From positions 1-64,000 of the forward strand of contig JAJPHP010000071.1 of the NCBI GenBank assembly GCA_021325255.1: a stretch of DNA of 64,000 nt, given 5' to 3'. How positions within the stretch are numbered: position 1 is the stretch's first letter; each line of letters starts with the position of its first letter. Source of the stretch: Nitrososphaerota archaeon. GTDB lineage: Archaea > Thermoproteota > Nitrososphaeria > Nitrososphaerales > CADDZS01. The translations under genes were made by a program, and so were the position numbers. The notes beneath the pieces were generated by a model, which saw only the letters and a list, made by a program, of their open reading frames with translations, was not told the origin of the DNA and did not search any database. Of the stretch, positions 43,101-51,511 are shown piece by piece.

Positions 43101-44245
43101 CAGCTGTATCCGCTCCTTTGCTTTCTCCCGTACACAATCACGCTCGCGGTTGAGACTGATGCGGAGAGGTTCAAAGTGAACCCGACCTCTGCCGAGCCGA
43201 CCTGTCTCTTCCCCGCTTCTCCGCGTAGTTGCTGGACTACCTCAATGGACTGCGCGACGCCCGTCGCACCGATCGGGTGGCCCGCACCGATCAAACCTCC
43301 GTTGGTGTTCACCGGAATCTTGCCCCCAATTTCCGACTGTCCCTCGCGGATGAATTGACCTCCCTTCCCCTTTTCCACAAATCCTGCATCTTCGTACTCT
43401 ATGATCTCGTTTATGGTGAAGGCGTCGTGAAGCTCGGCGATGTCAATATCTTCTGGAGTCGTGTGTGAAGTGCGGAACGCGTCCCGCGATGCGTTGGCTA
43501 CGGCCGGCCAGGTTGTATATTGCGGGTTCACATTCCCAAAAGATGCGCCGAGCGAGGATTGACCGGTTCCAGTTATCCACACCGGGGAGTCCGTGTACTT
43601 TCTCGCGAGCTCTTCGTTTGTCAATACCACGGCAGCCGCGCCGTCCGTCTTTGCTGTGCAATCGTAGAGTTTGAGAGGCGAAACTATCGGGCGAGATTTC
43701 ATCACCTCTTCGATTGTGACGGGTTTTTGGAACTGGGCAAAGGGATTCATCGAAGAGTTCCTGTGGTTCTTTACTGAAACCAGGGCGAGATCTTCCTCTC
43801 TAGTTCCAAACTCTCTCATGTGTTTCTGCGCATACATCGAGCCCCACACCGCAGGAGGCATGATTCCTCCCCGCGTAAAGTCCCACTCCATTGGAGGTGC
43901 TATTTTCAGGTGGCTCATCTTCTCAACGCCGAGTACCATGCACACGTCGACTATGCCGGACGCCACGGCGCCATAGGCAACTGTGATACCCATGCCGCCG
44001 GACGCGCACAAGTTTTCTAGTTTAGCCGAGAGGGCCGGCTTCAACCCAAGGTTCTCTGCGACCGAGGCCGTGACGTATGGTTCCCCATCGGTCGTGGTTA
44101 GGAAAAAGCCCTTGATTTCTGACCTGTCGAGATTTGGAATACTCTCAAGAGTTGATTTGCCAGCCTCGGCTGCGAGGTCGCGAAGGCTCCCCTCCCTCTT
44201 TCCGAACTTGGTAAGGCCATATCCTATTATCGCAACGTTTCTCAT
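43100..44245 (-). CDS. SCPx-type thiolase (acetyl-CoA C-acyltransferase)
   Basis: A 381-residue thiolase. The nucleophile is C80 in NLCASGGMGITVAYGAV, the HDAFTINE motif lies near residue 275, and NTNGGLIGAGHPIGATGVAQ contains the C-terminal active-site His. The archaeal form lacks the bacterial C-terminal C-x-G cysteine and partners with DUF35, which follows immediately. It may cleave a 3-ketoacyl-CoA or condense acetyl-CoA. Absence of an HMG-CoA synthase next to it argues against the mevalonate-pathway copy and favours a degradative role. Confidence 0.9.
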   Translation of the reverse strand: MRNVAIIGYGLTKFGKREGSLRDLAAEAGKSTLESIPNLDRSEIKGFFLTTTDGEPYVTASVAENLGLKPALSAKLENLCASGGMGITVAYGAVASGIVDVCMVLGVEKMSHLKIAPPMEWDFTRGGIMPPAVWGSMYAQKHMREFGTREEDLALVSVKNHRNSSMNPFAQFQKPVTIEEVMKSRPIVSPLKLYDCTAKTDGAAAVVLTNEELARKYTDSPVWITGTGQSSLGASFGNVNPQYTTWPAVANASRDAFRTSHTTPEDIDIAELHDAFTINEIIEYEDAGFVEKGKGGQFIREGQSEIGGKIPVNTNGGLIGAGHPIGATGVAQSIEVVQQLRGEAGKRQVGSAEVGFTLNLSASVSTASVIVYGRKQRSGYS

Positions 44246-44317
44246 CGATAGTACACCTTCTTCCTTTCTCTCACTGTTTTTGTCTACCCTTCTTCGCGTT
44301 TGTTCGTATTTGACACT

Positions 44318-45325
44318 TTACCTTCCGACGAGGGAAACTGCAACTTCTGAGAATTGATGCAGCGAGCCTTCCAAGGTCTTTTCTCCTTGGTTGAATTGAA
44401 GGTAGAGCGTCGATAGTTCCGCATTTTTTTGGAGTTTGGCAAACTCCTCGGAGATCTTTGTGGCGCACTCCCGTGCCGTGCCATAGATCGCAAGCTCGTC
44501 TAGCAGTTCTCTTGGCACCAGTCTTGATGCCTCTTCTCTCTTCCCCTTGAGCCAGGAATATCTTATTGCATTGCTGGTATCGTGGGAAAACTTGGCGCTC
44601 AAGTTCTTTTCTATGAAGCCGCAGTAGGCGTGGCCGTATGTGAGGTAGAAGGCAACCGTGTGCCTAACTCGGTTTTCTGCAACCTCACTTGAAGATGAAA
44701 CGCAACACGGCACGCTTGAGTTGACAGAGAAGCGCGAGCTGGATCCTCCCTGTACAAGAGACTCGACATCTTCCTTCAGCCTCGAAAATGGTCTCATAAA
44801 AAAGAGCACCCCGTCGCACTTTTCTTTTGCGAGTAAAACCATCCTGTCCCCGACCGCAGCCAGTATGAGAGGTATGTCAGAGAGGGGGTGGTGCCCTAAT
44901 CCAAGTAAAGCAAGCTGCTGCGGTGGTGCGCCACCGCGGCCATTCTTTCCGAGCTTTTCCCTTATTGTCTCGATTGCCTCTCTTGTCTTCTCAAATTGCC
45001 TTGTGTACTCTAGACCGTGCCAATTCTCAACGACTCCTTTTGAGCTCGCACCTATTCCGAGAGAAAATCTGCCTTTCGAAAGGTTGTGGAGCGTGGCCGC
45101 GGCCATCGCAAGCTGCACGGGGCTTCTTGAGTAGACGTTGACGATGCCTGAACCAATCTTGATGGAGTTGGTTCTGGCCGCTATGGCGCCGAGGATTGAA
45201 AGCGAGTCCACTCCGGTGCTCTCCGATACTAGGATTGAATCAAATCCGTACCGCTCGCAGCTCTCCGCCGCGAGGAGTGTCTCGGAAGGTGATAGGCCGT
45301 GTCCAAAGGTGATCCCCAATTTCAA
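44318..45325 (-). CDS. LLM-class (F420/FMN-dependent) oxidoreductase
   Basis: A 335-residue luciferase-like enzyme. ESCERYGFDSILVSESTGVD, IKIGSGIVNVYSRSPVQLAM and LSKGRFSLGIGASSKGVVE are diagnostic; the C-terminus has AIYGTARECATKISEEFAKL. It most resembles the copy at 667-1653 in sharing IxxGIxNVYSRxPxxxAM. Start is TTG. It lies 72 bases upstream of the thiolase on the same strand and may head an LLM-thiolase-DUF35-SDR operon, suggesting that its product is carried on to a CoA-linked cleavage. Confidence 0.85.
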   Translation of the reverse strand: MKLGITFGHGLSPSETLLAAESCERYGFDSILVSESTGVDSLSILGAIAARTNSIKIGSGIVNVYSRSPVQLAMAAATLHNLSKGRFSLGIGASSKGVVENWHGLEYTRQFEKTREAIETIREKLGKNGRGGAPPQQLALLGLGHHPLSDIPLILAAVGDRMVLLAKEKCDGVLFFMRPFSRLKEDVESLVQGGSSSRFSVNSSVPCCVSSSSEVAENRVRHTVAFYLTYGHAYCGFIEKNLSAKFSHDTSNAIRYSWLKGKREEASRLVPRELLDELAIYGTARECATKISEEFAKLQKNAELSTLYLQFNQGEKTLEGSLHQFSEVAVSLVGR

Positions 45326-45506
45326 GAGGAAATGTTGTTCGCCGTCCGCTTTTCTTTCTCTTTCCTCAGGCTCTCCCCTCTTTTAGCTATTGGATTGCAA
45401 ATTTTCTGTGTTCAGCTTTCCTGCGAATTTGAAGAATTATGAAAAAAGGTAGGTACAATACTTAAATCAGGATTTGCGGTTTTTCTCACTTCAGAGCGTT
45501 TTTCAA

Positions 45507-45515
45507 GGTATAAAC
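45507..45515 (+). promoter_or_regulatory. TATA-like box of the second dihydroorotate-dehydrogenase-like gene
   Basis: ggtataaac is centred about 30 nt before the ATG at 45541. The preceding stretch, 45326-45506, contains no gene. Confidence 0.55.
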
Positions 45516-45540
45516 AAGGAAAAGGTGATTCTCCAAACAA

Positions 45541-46686
45541 ATGGTCAATCTATCTGTAGAAGCTGGTGGTCTTGCACTCAAGAATCCTATCGTCGTAGAA
45601 TCGGCAGGATACATTGTTGACGGATTTGGTTTGAGGCGGATGATCAAGACTGGAGCATCCGCAGTAGTTACAAAATCGAACACCTTCAAGAGGTTCGAAG
45701 GCGGTCCCGCTCCGCGCTGCTATTGGTATGATGATGGGCATATGGCGATGAACGGCGACGAGGCGCTGCTCAATCCAGGCTACACATACGCTGCAAGATA
45801 TATCAAGGAGAACAAGCAGTTTGCGAGGGAGAACAACTGCCACATCGTTGGATCATTTTCTCCGAGGTCTCCGGAAGAAGCGGTTACGATTGCAACTGAG
45901 CTCGCCGACGCGGGGGCAAGCGCTCTACACATGGATCTCCAGTGTCCAACTGCGGCGCCTTTTCGGAATCAAGAGTATCCCAACGAGAACTGGGACCATC
46001 TGGGCTCTTGGTGGTCGGAAGACCCTACGAGAGTTCGCGACGTCGTCAAGGCGGTAAAATCCGCAGTGGACATCCCTGTGTGGCCAAAACCGCTGATTTT
46101 TAGATTCACAATTCACCCCGAAGCAATAGAGACGATGGACTCTGCAAAGCCTGATCTTTACGCTTTCATGGCTCCGGGCGCTCCGAGACTCTACATCAAT
46201 ATACTCACTGGCAAGCCTCAGCCAGGCCCCGCTGCGGGGAGGTTCAGGACGAATGTCAGACTGACCGCGGATCTAGCGCGATTGACAAAGACACACCTTC
46301 TGCCCTCGGGCGGCATTGCGACTGTAAATGACGCGATTGAGATTATCATGGCCGGCGCCCACCTCGTGGGAATTTGCACGGCGGTCTACAGGGACATCAA
46401 TACTCCGCAAAAGTTCGTGGATGGTCTGATCGACTTTATGGTTCTACAGCAGTTCACCACGATTGAGGAGATGCGCGGCGTAGCTTTGAAGCACATGGCG
46501 CCAAAGCCCGGACCAGAATCGGATTATTACAACATCTTTGTTTCAAAGTACATCAAACCTCCACCTGGAGACTACCAGTGGGGCGGGATGGTCAGACTCG
46601 AGGAAGATACAGAGTTTGAGCATCTCAAGGAAGCAAAGAAGCCTGACCCGAAAAAGCCCTCTGCAGAAATACAGACAGAACTTTGA
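45541..46686 (+). CDS. Dihydroorotate/dihydropyrimidine dehydrogenase-like FMN enzyme (copy 2)
   Basis: A 381-residue paralogue of the gene at 29082: NLSVEAGGLALKNPIVVESAGYI, AVVTKSNT, GSFSPRSPEEAVTIATELADAGAS, MDLQCPTA, and phosphate loop GGIATVNDAIEIIMAGAHLVGI. As in copy 1, the Cys/Ser base loop of classical enzymes is not evident after QCP. A 45-residue C-terminal charged tail is specific to this copy. It converges with the hydantoinase/allantoinase-like gene across a hairpin. A reductive or oxidative step on a pyrimidine-like ring is suggested by fold and context, not proven. Confidence 0.82.
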   Translation: MVNLSVEAGGLALKNPIVVESAGYIVDGFGLRRMIKTGASAVVTKSNTFKRFEGGPAPRCYWYDDGHMAMNGDEALLNPGYTYAARYIKENKQFARENNCHIVGSFSPRSPEEAVTIATELADAGASALHMDLQCPTAAPFRNQEYPNENWDHLGSWWSEDPTRVRDVVKAVKSAVDIPVWPKPLIFRFTIHPEAIETMDSAKPDLYAFMAPGAPRLYINILTGKPQPGPAAGRFRTNVRLTADLARLTKTHLLPSGGIATVNDAIEIIMAGAHLVGICTAVYRDINTPQKFVDGLIDFMVLQQFTTIEEMRGVALKHMAPKPGPESDYYNIFVSKYIKPPPGDYQWGGMVRLEEDTEFEHLKEAKKPDPKKPSAEIQTEL

Positions 46687-46724
46687 AGGCGAAAAAACAA
46701 AAACCGTATAGTCGGGAGACTTTT

Positions 46725-46751
46725 GAGAGAGGGAAGAAAATTTCCTCTCTC
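46725..46751. terminator. Bidirectional hairpin between convergent genes
   Basis: GAGAGAGGGAA (46725-46735) pairs with TTTCCTCTCTC (46741-46751) across a 5-base loop, with one G-T pair. It lies between the stops of the dihydroorotate-dehydrogenase-like (plus) and hydantoinase-like (minus) genes. Confidence 0.5.
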
Positions 46752-46809
46752 GCCTCCAAAGTTCCCCGTTAATTATCCTGCCCTGCTGTAGCAACCTTCT
46801 TACTACTTT

Positions 46810-48276
46810 TTAGGCGGAGACCGGAGGTGCCCTGATGTCCCTCCTCATGCTTGGGTCCCACTCCTCCGTCGGCGGAGTGACCGTCGGTGAGATGAACTCG
46901 CCGTAGCCTGGCTTTCCTACGACGTTGCCGTAATCTTCCGAGACGACGGTTCCCCTGACAAGGGTTATCTGAGGCACTCCCTTCAGCCTCCGGCCGGAGT
47001 AGGGATTCCATCCGCACTTTGTGTACATCTTGTCCGCGCTGAGCACAGTCTCCTTCTTCATGTCGACGATGACAAGATCGGCGTCGGAGCCCGCCTGTAT
47101 AGCCCCCTTTCTGGGGTACACGGAGAAGATTCTAGCGGGGTTTTCGGAGCAAAGTTGGATCACCCTCTCAAATCCAATCCGTCCGTTGTTGACTTCGTTG
47201 AAGAACATCGAGCCATACCACTCTATGGCCGGAGTGCCACCGGGCGATTTCCACATGTTCGTCCAGCCGATCTCCTTCTCCGCCTTTGTATGTGGCGCAT
47301 GATCGGTTGCAATGAGATCCGCGGTTCCGTCCACCAGCGCTTCCCATGTTGCGTCCCCTTCGTGCTCTGGGACCTGCCAGCCGATTGAGTATGGGCCGAG
47401 TTTCTCGATTCGTTCCCATTTGTTTGCTAGGAAGACGTCGTGGGGGTTTACCTCCGTGGTGATAGTTTGGCCATGGGCCCTTGCCTCCTTGATGTTGTTG
47501 AACGAGCGCCTGGAACTCATGTGAAGTATGTGAAGTTTGACGCCTGTCACTCTCTGAAGGTTGATCAGTATAGAGATGGCGTTATCGAAGATTATTGAAT
47601 CGTATGCCCTGGCCGCCCTTGCGTACTCTTTCCAGTCGGTCTTGCCCGACTTTATGGCGCTGTTTGAAAGCTTGGTCCATATTTGCTGGTCCCAGGGGTG
47701 CACGAGGCAGACTATGCCCGTCGTTCGAATCTCCTTGAACAGCTCAAGAAGCTCTCCGTGGTCGTCAACTCCGATTCCGGGCATGTGTGGGTAGTCGCGC
47801 CCGACGTCAGTCATCATGAATATCTTGAAACCCATCGGCGGACCGGCCTTTGCGATCTTTGTAATCTCGCCCTGCACAGTTCCGGCTGCGTTATGGCTGA
47901 AATCCACTACAGCTTTCTTCTTTGCATTCTCCCTGTGTGCAAGAAATCTCTCCAGCGTGTTAGGCGGAGGTTCTACGTTGGGCATGTCAACGGCCAAGGT
48001 TACCCCTCCCGCGGCCGCCCCCATGGTACCCGAGAGGTAGTCCTCCTTCTGGAGAAAGCCTGGGTCGCGAAAATGCGCGTGGGTATCGATGAAACCTGGG
48101 ATCACATACTTGCCTGACGCATCGATTGTCTTGGAACCCTTTGGTATGCTCGACTCGTTGCCGATTGCAGCGATTTTCCCACCGTCGATCGCAATGTCGG
48201 CGCGGACGAACCCATTGGGGATGTAGATGGTCCCATTCTTGATTACAAGATCTACTGTTGACTTACTGGTTGACAT
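46810..48276 (-). CDS. Cyclic amidohydrolase: allantoinase/dihydropyrimidinase/dihydroorotase-like
   Basis: A 488-residue cyclic amidohydrolase with a complete binuclear site: H66 and H68 in GFIDTHAHFRDPG, probable carboxylated K151 in MGFKIFM, His in CLVHPWD, His in LHILHMSS and Asp in IATDHAPHT. The D-H-A-P-H-T form is typical of allantoinase and dihydroorotase rather than hydantoinase. Length and C-terminal GRRLKGVP fit allantoinase/hydantoinases. It would open a cyclic ureide ring. The Mo hydroxylases, cysteine hydrolase and dihydroorotate-dehydrogenase-like enzymes form a chemically coherent neighbourhood. Confidence 0.9.
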   Translation of the reverse strand: MSTSKSTVDLVIKNGTIYIPNGFVRADIAIDGGKIAAIGNESSIPKGSKTIDASGKYVIPGFIDTHAHFRDPGFLQKEDYLSGTMGAAAGGVTLAVDMPNVEPPPNTLERFLAHRENAKKKAVVDFSHNAAGTVQGEITKIAKAGPPMGFKIFMMTDVGRDYPHMPGIGVDDHGELLELFKEIRTTGIVCLVHPWDQQIWTKLSNSAIKSGKTDWKEYARAARAYDSIIFDNAISILINLQRVTGVKLHILHMSSRRSFNNIKEARAHGQTITTEVNPHDVFLANKWERIEKLGPYSIGWQVPEHEGDATWEALVDGTADLIATDHAPHTKAEKEIGWTNMWKSPGGTPAIEWYGSMFFNEVNNGRIGFERVIQLCSENPARIFSVYPRKGAIQAGSDADLVIVDMKKETVLSADKMYTKCGWNPYSGRRLKGVPQITLVRGTVVSEDYGNVVGKPGYGEFISPTVTPPTEEWDPSMRRDIRAPPVSA

Positions 48277-48424
48277 TTTACTGAGATTGCATCTCCTGTT
48301 TTTCTTCTTTCCCTTGTATTGTTATTCTACCAAATGCGCGCGCGAGTAAAAGGCCTTTTTTCTTCCTGCCTTTCTCTTGGCGGCTTTGAACTGCTTGCTT
48401 TCAAAATTCGAAAGTTGAGTGGAT

Positions 48425-48434
48425 AATATTTAAG
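48425..48434 (+). promoter_or_regulatory. TATA-like box of the LLM gene at 48455
   Basis: aatatttaag is centred about 25 nt before ATG 48455, which favours that ATG over the GTG one codon earlier. Confidence 0.5.
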
Positions 48435-48454
48435 GTCTCCACAGAACTCATGTG

Positions 48455-49462
48455 ATGGAGTGTAGAGGGAAGAGGCTCTTGCCGGGTCAGGAAGAAAGTA
48501 GTAATAAGAAAACCCCTAGGTTTGGCGTGATCCTGCTCCCTTACTCTGTCTCCTACCAGAGGCTCGCAGAAGCTGCCCTGCACGCCGAAAGCCTCGGGTT
48601 TGATTCATTGTGGATACCAGACCACATCCAGAGGGGCACTACGCCGATTCTCGAGTGCTGGACGACAATCTCGGCGCTCAGTGCTCTAACCAGGAAGGTT
48701 CGGATAGGAAGCCTCGCCACGTGCAACTCCTTTCGCAACCCCGGCCTCCTCGCAAAGATGGTTGCTACCGCTTCGCTTGTCTCAAAAGGGAGGGTCGAGC
48801 TCGCGATTGGGATCGGATACGACGAGGCCGAGTTCAAGGCGGCGGGGATAAGATTCCCTCCGTTCAAGGAGCGCGTGGAGCGGCTGGACGAGACGCTGCA
48901 GATAGTGAGATCACTGTGGACGGAGAAGACAACGAATTTCGAGGGTAGGTACTGGAATTTCAAAGACGCTGTCTGCGAACCAAAGCCTGTTGGACTTCCG
49001 CGAATCTGGGTCGCTGGGAGAAACAAGGAGTTGATCAGGGTTGCAGCAAAGCAGGGTGCTTATGGAATGAACATACTCCCCTATTCGGGCACGCTCGACC
49101 GGAGGAGGATTTCCTCTATTGATGAACTGAAAGAGATCTCGCAGGAGATAGCAGGAGCAGGCATCGAGCACAAATCCATGTACTGCGGAGACGGAGGGCT
49201 GGTTGTCGGGATAGACGGCGCAGATTATGCGAAGAGGGTCGAGAGGGCTGCGGCAGCCACTGGACTCGCCGTGAAGAAGTTCGGGGAAAGGATCTCGAAC
49301 CTGAGCATAATGCACGGAACAATTGAGCAAGTGTCCTCTTCAATCAAGATGCTCGCTTCCTTGGGGTTTGAGGAGTTGATGATCATATTTCCCGGCTGGC
49401 AGGAGGGGAACTATGAAAATATGGATCTCTTTGCAAAAGAATTCGTGCAAGGTTCTCTTTAG
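48455..49462 (+). CDS. LLM-class (F420/FMN-dependent) oxidoreductase
   Basis: A 335-residue luciferase-like enzyme with a 20-residue polar N-terminal extension. ALHAESLGFDSLWIPDHIQR, VRIGSLATCNSFRNPGLLAK, GRVELAIGIGYDEAEFKAAG and YWNFKDAVCEPKPVGLPRIW are diagnostic of the F420-dependent subgroup. GTG 48452 directly before the ATG is an alternative start. Its stop overlaps that of the creatininase-fold gene on the opposite strand by four bases. It lies between two ring-opening-type hydrolases, suggesting action in the same pathway. Confidence 0.87.
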   Translation: MECRGKRLLPGQEESSNKKTPRFGVILLPYSVSYQRLAEAALHAESLGFDSLWIPDHIQRGTTPILECWTTISALSALTRKVRIGSLATCNSFRNPGLLAKMVATASLVSKGRVELAIGIGYDEAEFKAAGIRFPPFKERVERLDETLQIVRSLWTEKTTNFEGRYWNFKDAVCEPKPVGLPRIWVAGRNKELIRVAAKQGAYGMNILPYSGTLDRRRISSIDELKEISQEIAGAGIEHKSMYCGDGGLVVGIDGADYAKRVERAAAATGLAVKKFGERISNLSIMHGTIEQVSSSIKMLASLGFEELMIIFPGWQEGNYENMDLFAKEFVQGSL

Positions 49463-50277
49463 GCGGTGGGAGGCTGCCTGATTGTCTCCCATGCTTTTCT
49501 GATCTTCTCGACCATCTGCTCGGCCGCAGTCTCGGCCCAGAGCTGTCCTAATTCATGAGTGGCGGCCCTGGGGTCGCCGTAGCTCCCCTTCGGTGTTACC
49601 TCGTCGATTCTAGCGGGCAGGCTGACGACGGGGTTTGAGAAGACTTCTCTCCGCTCCGAGCCGAACGTGGTTGCGAGGTCAAGTCTGACGATGCCTTCTT
49701 TGTATGCCATCGCTCCCGATGTTTCGAGCAACCCACCGTGCGCCATAAAGTAAGACCACTTCCACTTTTCTTTCTCCGTCCCCTTTATCCCCGGCAGTTC
49801 CTTCCAGACTTCCTGCAAAGCGGCATACCAGTTGGATATTGTAATCAGCACGCCCGTCTCCTCCCTGAGGGTCCTCGCGACCATTGCAAACGGGTAAAAG
49901 TTGGGTTCGTTTCCATTCACGACCACGATCTTCTTGAATCCGTGGTGAATGAGACTGGTCAGCACGTCGCGTGCAAACATCGAAAATGTCTCTGGGGAAA
50001 CGCTGATTGTTCCCTTGAAGTTCATGTGCGAGCTCGACAGCCCATAGGGCATAGTGGGCGCAAGGAGTGCCCCGAGTTTCCTCGCCACCTTCTCCGCGGC
50101 TACCTCGGCGCAGAATGTGTCGGTACCAAAGACGCAGTGAGGCCCGTGCTGTTCAATCGCCCCGACCGGGAAGACGACTGTGTCTACCCCGTCTCTTTCG
50201 ATTGCCTCCTTTACCTCGACCCACGTCATTTCGCCAATGTTAATTTTTTTATTCTGTTGATTTGTCGTTGCTGGCAT
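49459..50277 (-). CDS. Creatininase-family protein lacking the NGHGGN metal motif
   Basis: The frame reaches 50316 but the ATG at 50275-50277 is a better start. The 272-residue product has the creatininase-fold opening VFPVGAIEQHGPH and GTD (E42, H44, D53 supply three metal ligands) and the AHGGLLETSGAMA loop. The central NGHGGN (NGHYEN in creatininase itself) is replaced by N121-G-N-E-P-N, removing the His ligand and changing the second site. The family includes creatinine and formamide hydrolases and MftE-type peptidases. Activity, metal content and substrate are therefore uncertain. It lies between LLM and CoA-transferase genes. Confidence 0.82.
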   Translation of the reverse strand: MPATTNQQNKKINIGEMTWVEVKEAIERDGVDTVVFPVGAIEQHGPHCVFGTDTFCAEVAAEKVARKLGALLAPTMPYGLSSSHMNFKGTISVSPETFSMFARDVLTSLIHHGFKKIVVVNGNEPNFYPFAMVARTLREETGVLITISNWYAALQEVWKELPGIKGTEKEKWKWSYFMAHGGLLETSGAMAYKEGIVRLDLATTFGSERREVFSNPVVSLPARIDEVTPKGSYGDPRAATHELGQLWAETAAEQMVEKIRKAWETIRQPPTA

Positions 50278-50569
50278 TTTTTCCTTTTTTCTCCCTCTCG
50301 TCCCTTTTCTCAACAAGAGAATATTGCTAACTTTTCCCCGTAACAGGATATACTTGTTTCCTTGAGCTCTTAGTCATGACTATATTTGTTTCCCAATACA
50401 GCTCCGAGAAACAAGGCCGAGGGTTCTCTGTACAAGCAGAGAAAGAAAGAAAAAGGCAAGAAGGAAAACAAGAAAAGAAGAGAGAAATGATAATTGTTAG
50501 TGCAGATAGAGTGAGCTCGCCGACTCTCCTGCGTTTGTTAGCACTTTCGGAGATGAAATGTATAGTTTC

Positions 50570-51511
50570 ATGAGTAAGTTGAGGACTCTGCCAGAGGCCG
50601 TCCGTGAATTTGTCCACAACGGCGCGGAGCTTGGTTTCGCCGGCTCTGGCGGCAGGCTCTCGATCGCGTTTGCCTACGAAGTAATCAAGCAGGGAAGGAA
50701 GAACTTGTCTTTTGTGTCAGCCGGGACGGGGGCCCCCTGTCTCGATCTTCTGGTCGGTGCAAGAGCGGTGAAGAAAGCCGAGATTTCCTTCACGATGGTA
50801 AGCTGCCTTAACATAAAACGCGCCGTCGAAAAGAAGACTGTCGACTCAAGAGGCAAGCGCAGTACGTATAGGCTGCAGATTGAGGACTATTCAAACCTCG
50901 CAATGTCTCTGCGCTTCTTCGCCGGCGCGACAAAGATCCCCTTCATACCGATCAGGTCGCTCAGAGGAAGTGACATAGAGAAGATACGCACGTTCATGGG
51001 CAAAGGCAAGATGGCCACGATGACTTCGCCTTTCTCTGACAAGACGCGGATCGCAGTGCTGCCGCCCTCCGAGCCTGACGTTGGAGTTATGCATTCGCAG
51101 TATGCGGACGAGGAGGGGAACGTGCTTGCGCTCGGGCCAGCCGGCTCGGATGGATGGCTGCTTCGGGCCGCGAAGAAGCGCGTGGTCACGGTCGAAAAGA
51201 TAGTTTCAAAGGAGTTTGTAAAGGAGCACAAGGTCCACACGTTCATGCCGGGGTTCATGGTCGACGCGGTATGCGAGGTTCCATATGGGGCGCACCCCTA
51301 CGGTCTGGTTGATTGCTACGACCTTGATGCTTCCTTTCAGAAGGACTACTCTGAGAAATCAAAGAGCCAAGAAGGATTTGATGAATGGGCGAGGGAGTGG
51401 ATTTTCAGGGTAAATGAGCGAAGCGAGTATCTCAAGAAAGTAGGTGAGGACAATCTTGGAAGAATCACAAATCAAAGGTTCAGTACAGGAAACATCTTCG
51501 TCGGGAACTAG
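50570..51511 (+). CDS. CoA transferase family I, alpha subunit
   Basis: A 313-residue alpha subunit (open frame begins 50558; ATG 50570, MSKLRTLPEAV, matches the fold start). Markers are LGFAGSGGRLSIAFAYEVIKQG, SAGTGAPCLDLLVGARAV and the C-terminal MPGFMVDAVCEVPYGAHPYG. It resembles glutaconate and related CoA transferases. The downstream beta-subunit frame overlaps the end of this gene by up to 68 bases, an unusual amount for a two-subunit transferase. It would activate a carboxylic acid by exchanging CoA, feeding the thiolase or beta-oxidation-like steps. Confidence 0.87.
   Translation: MSKLRTLPEAVREFVHNGAELGFAGSGGRLSIAFAYEVIKQGRKNLSFVSAGTGAPCLDLLVGARAVKKAEISFTMVSCLNIKRAVEKKTVDSRGKRSTYRLQIEDYSNLAMSLRFFAGATKIPFIPIRSLRGSDIEKIRTFMGKGKMATMTSPFSDKTRIAVLPPSEPDVGVMHSQYADEEGNVLALGPAGSDGWLLRAAKKRVVTVEKIVSKEFVKEHKVHTFMPGFMVDAVCEVPYGAHPYGLVDCYDLDASFQKDYSEKSKSQEGFDEWAREWIFRVNERSEYLKKVGEDNLGRITNQRFSTGNIFVGN

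Noticed and set aside
49738..50343. 201-residue frame antisense to the creatininase-fold gene
   Set aside because: No motif; the opposite strand encodes a recognisable fold.
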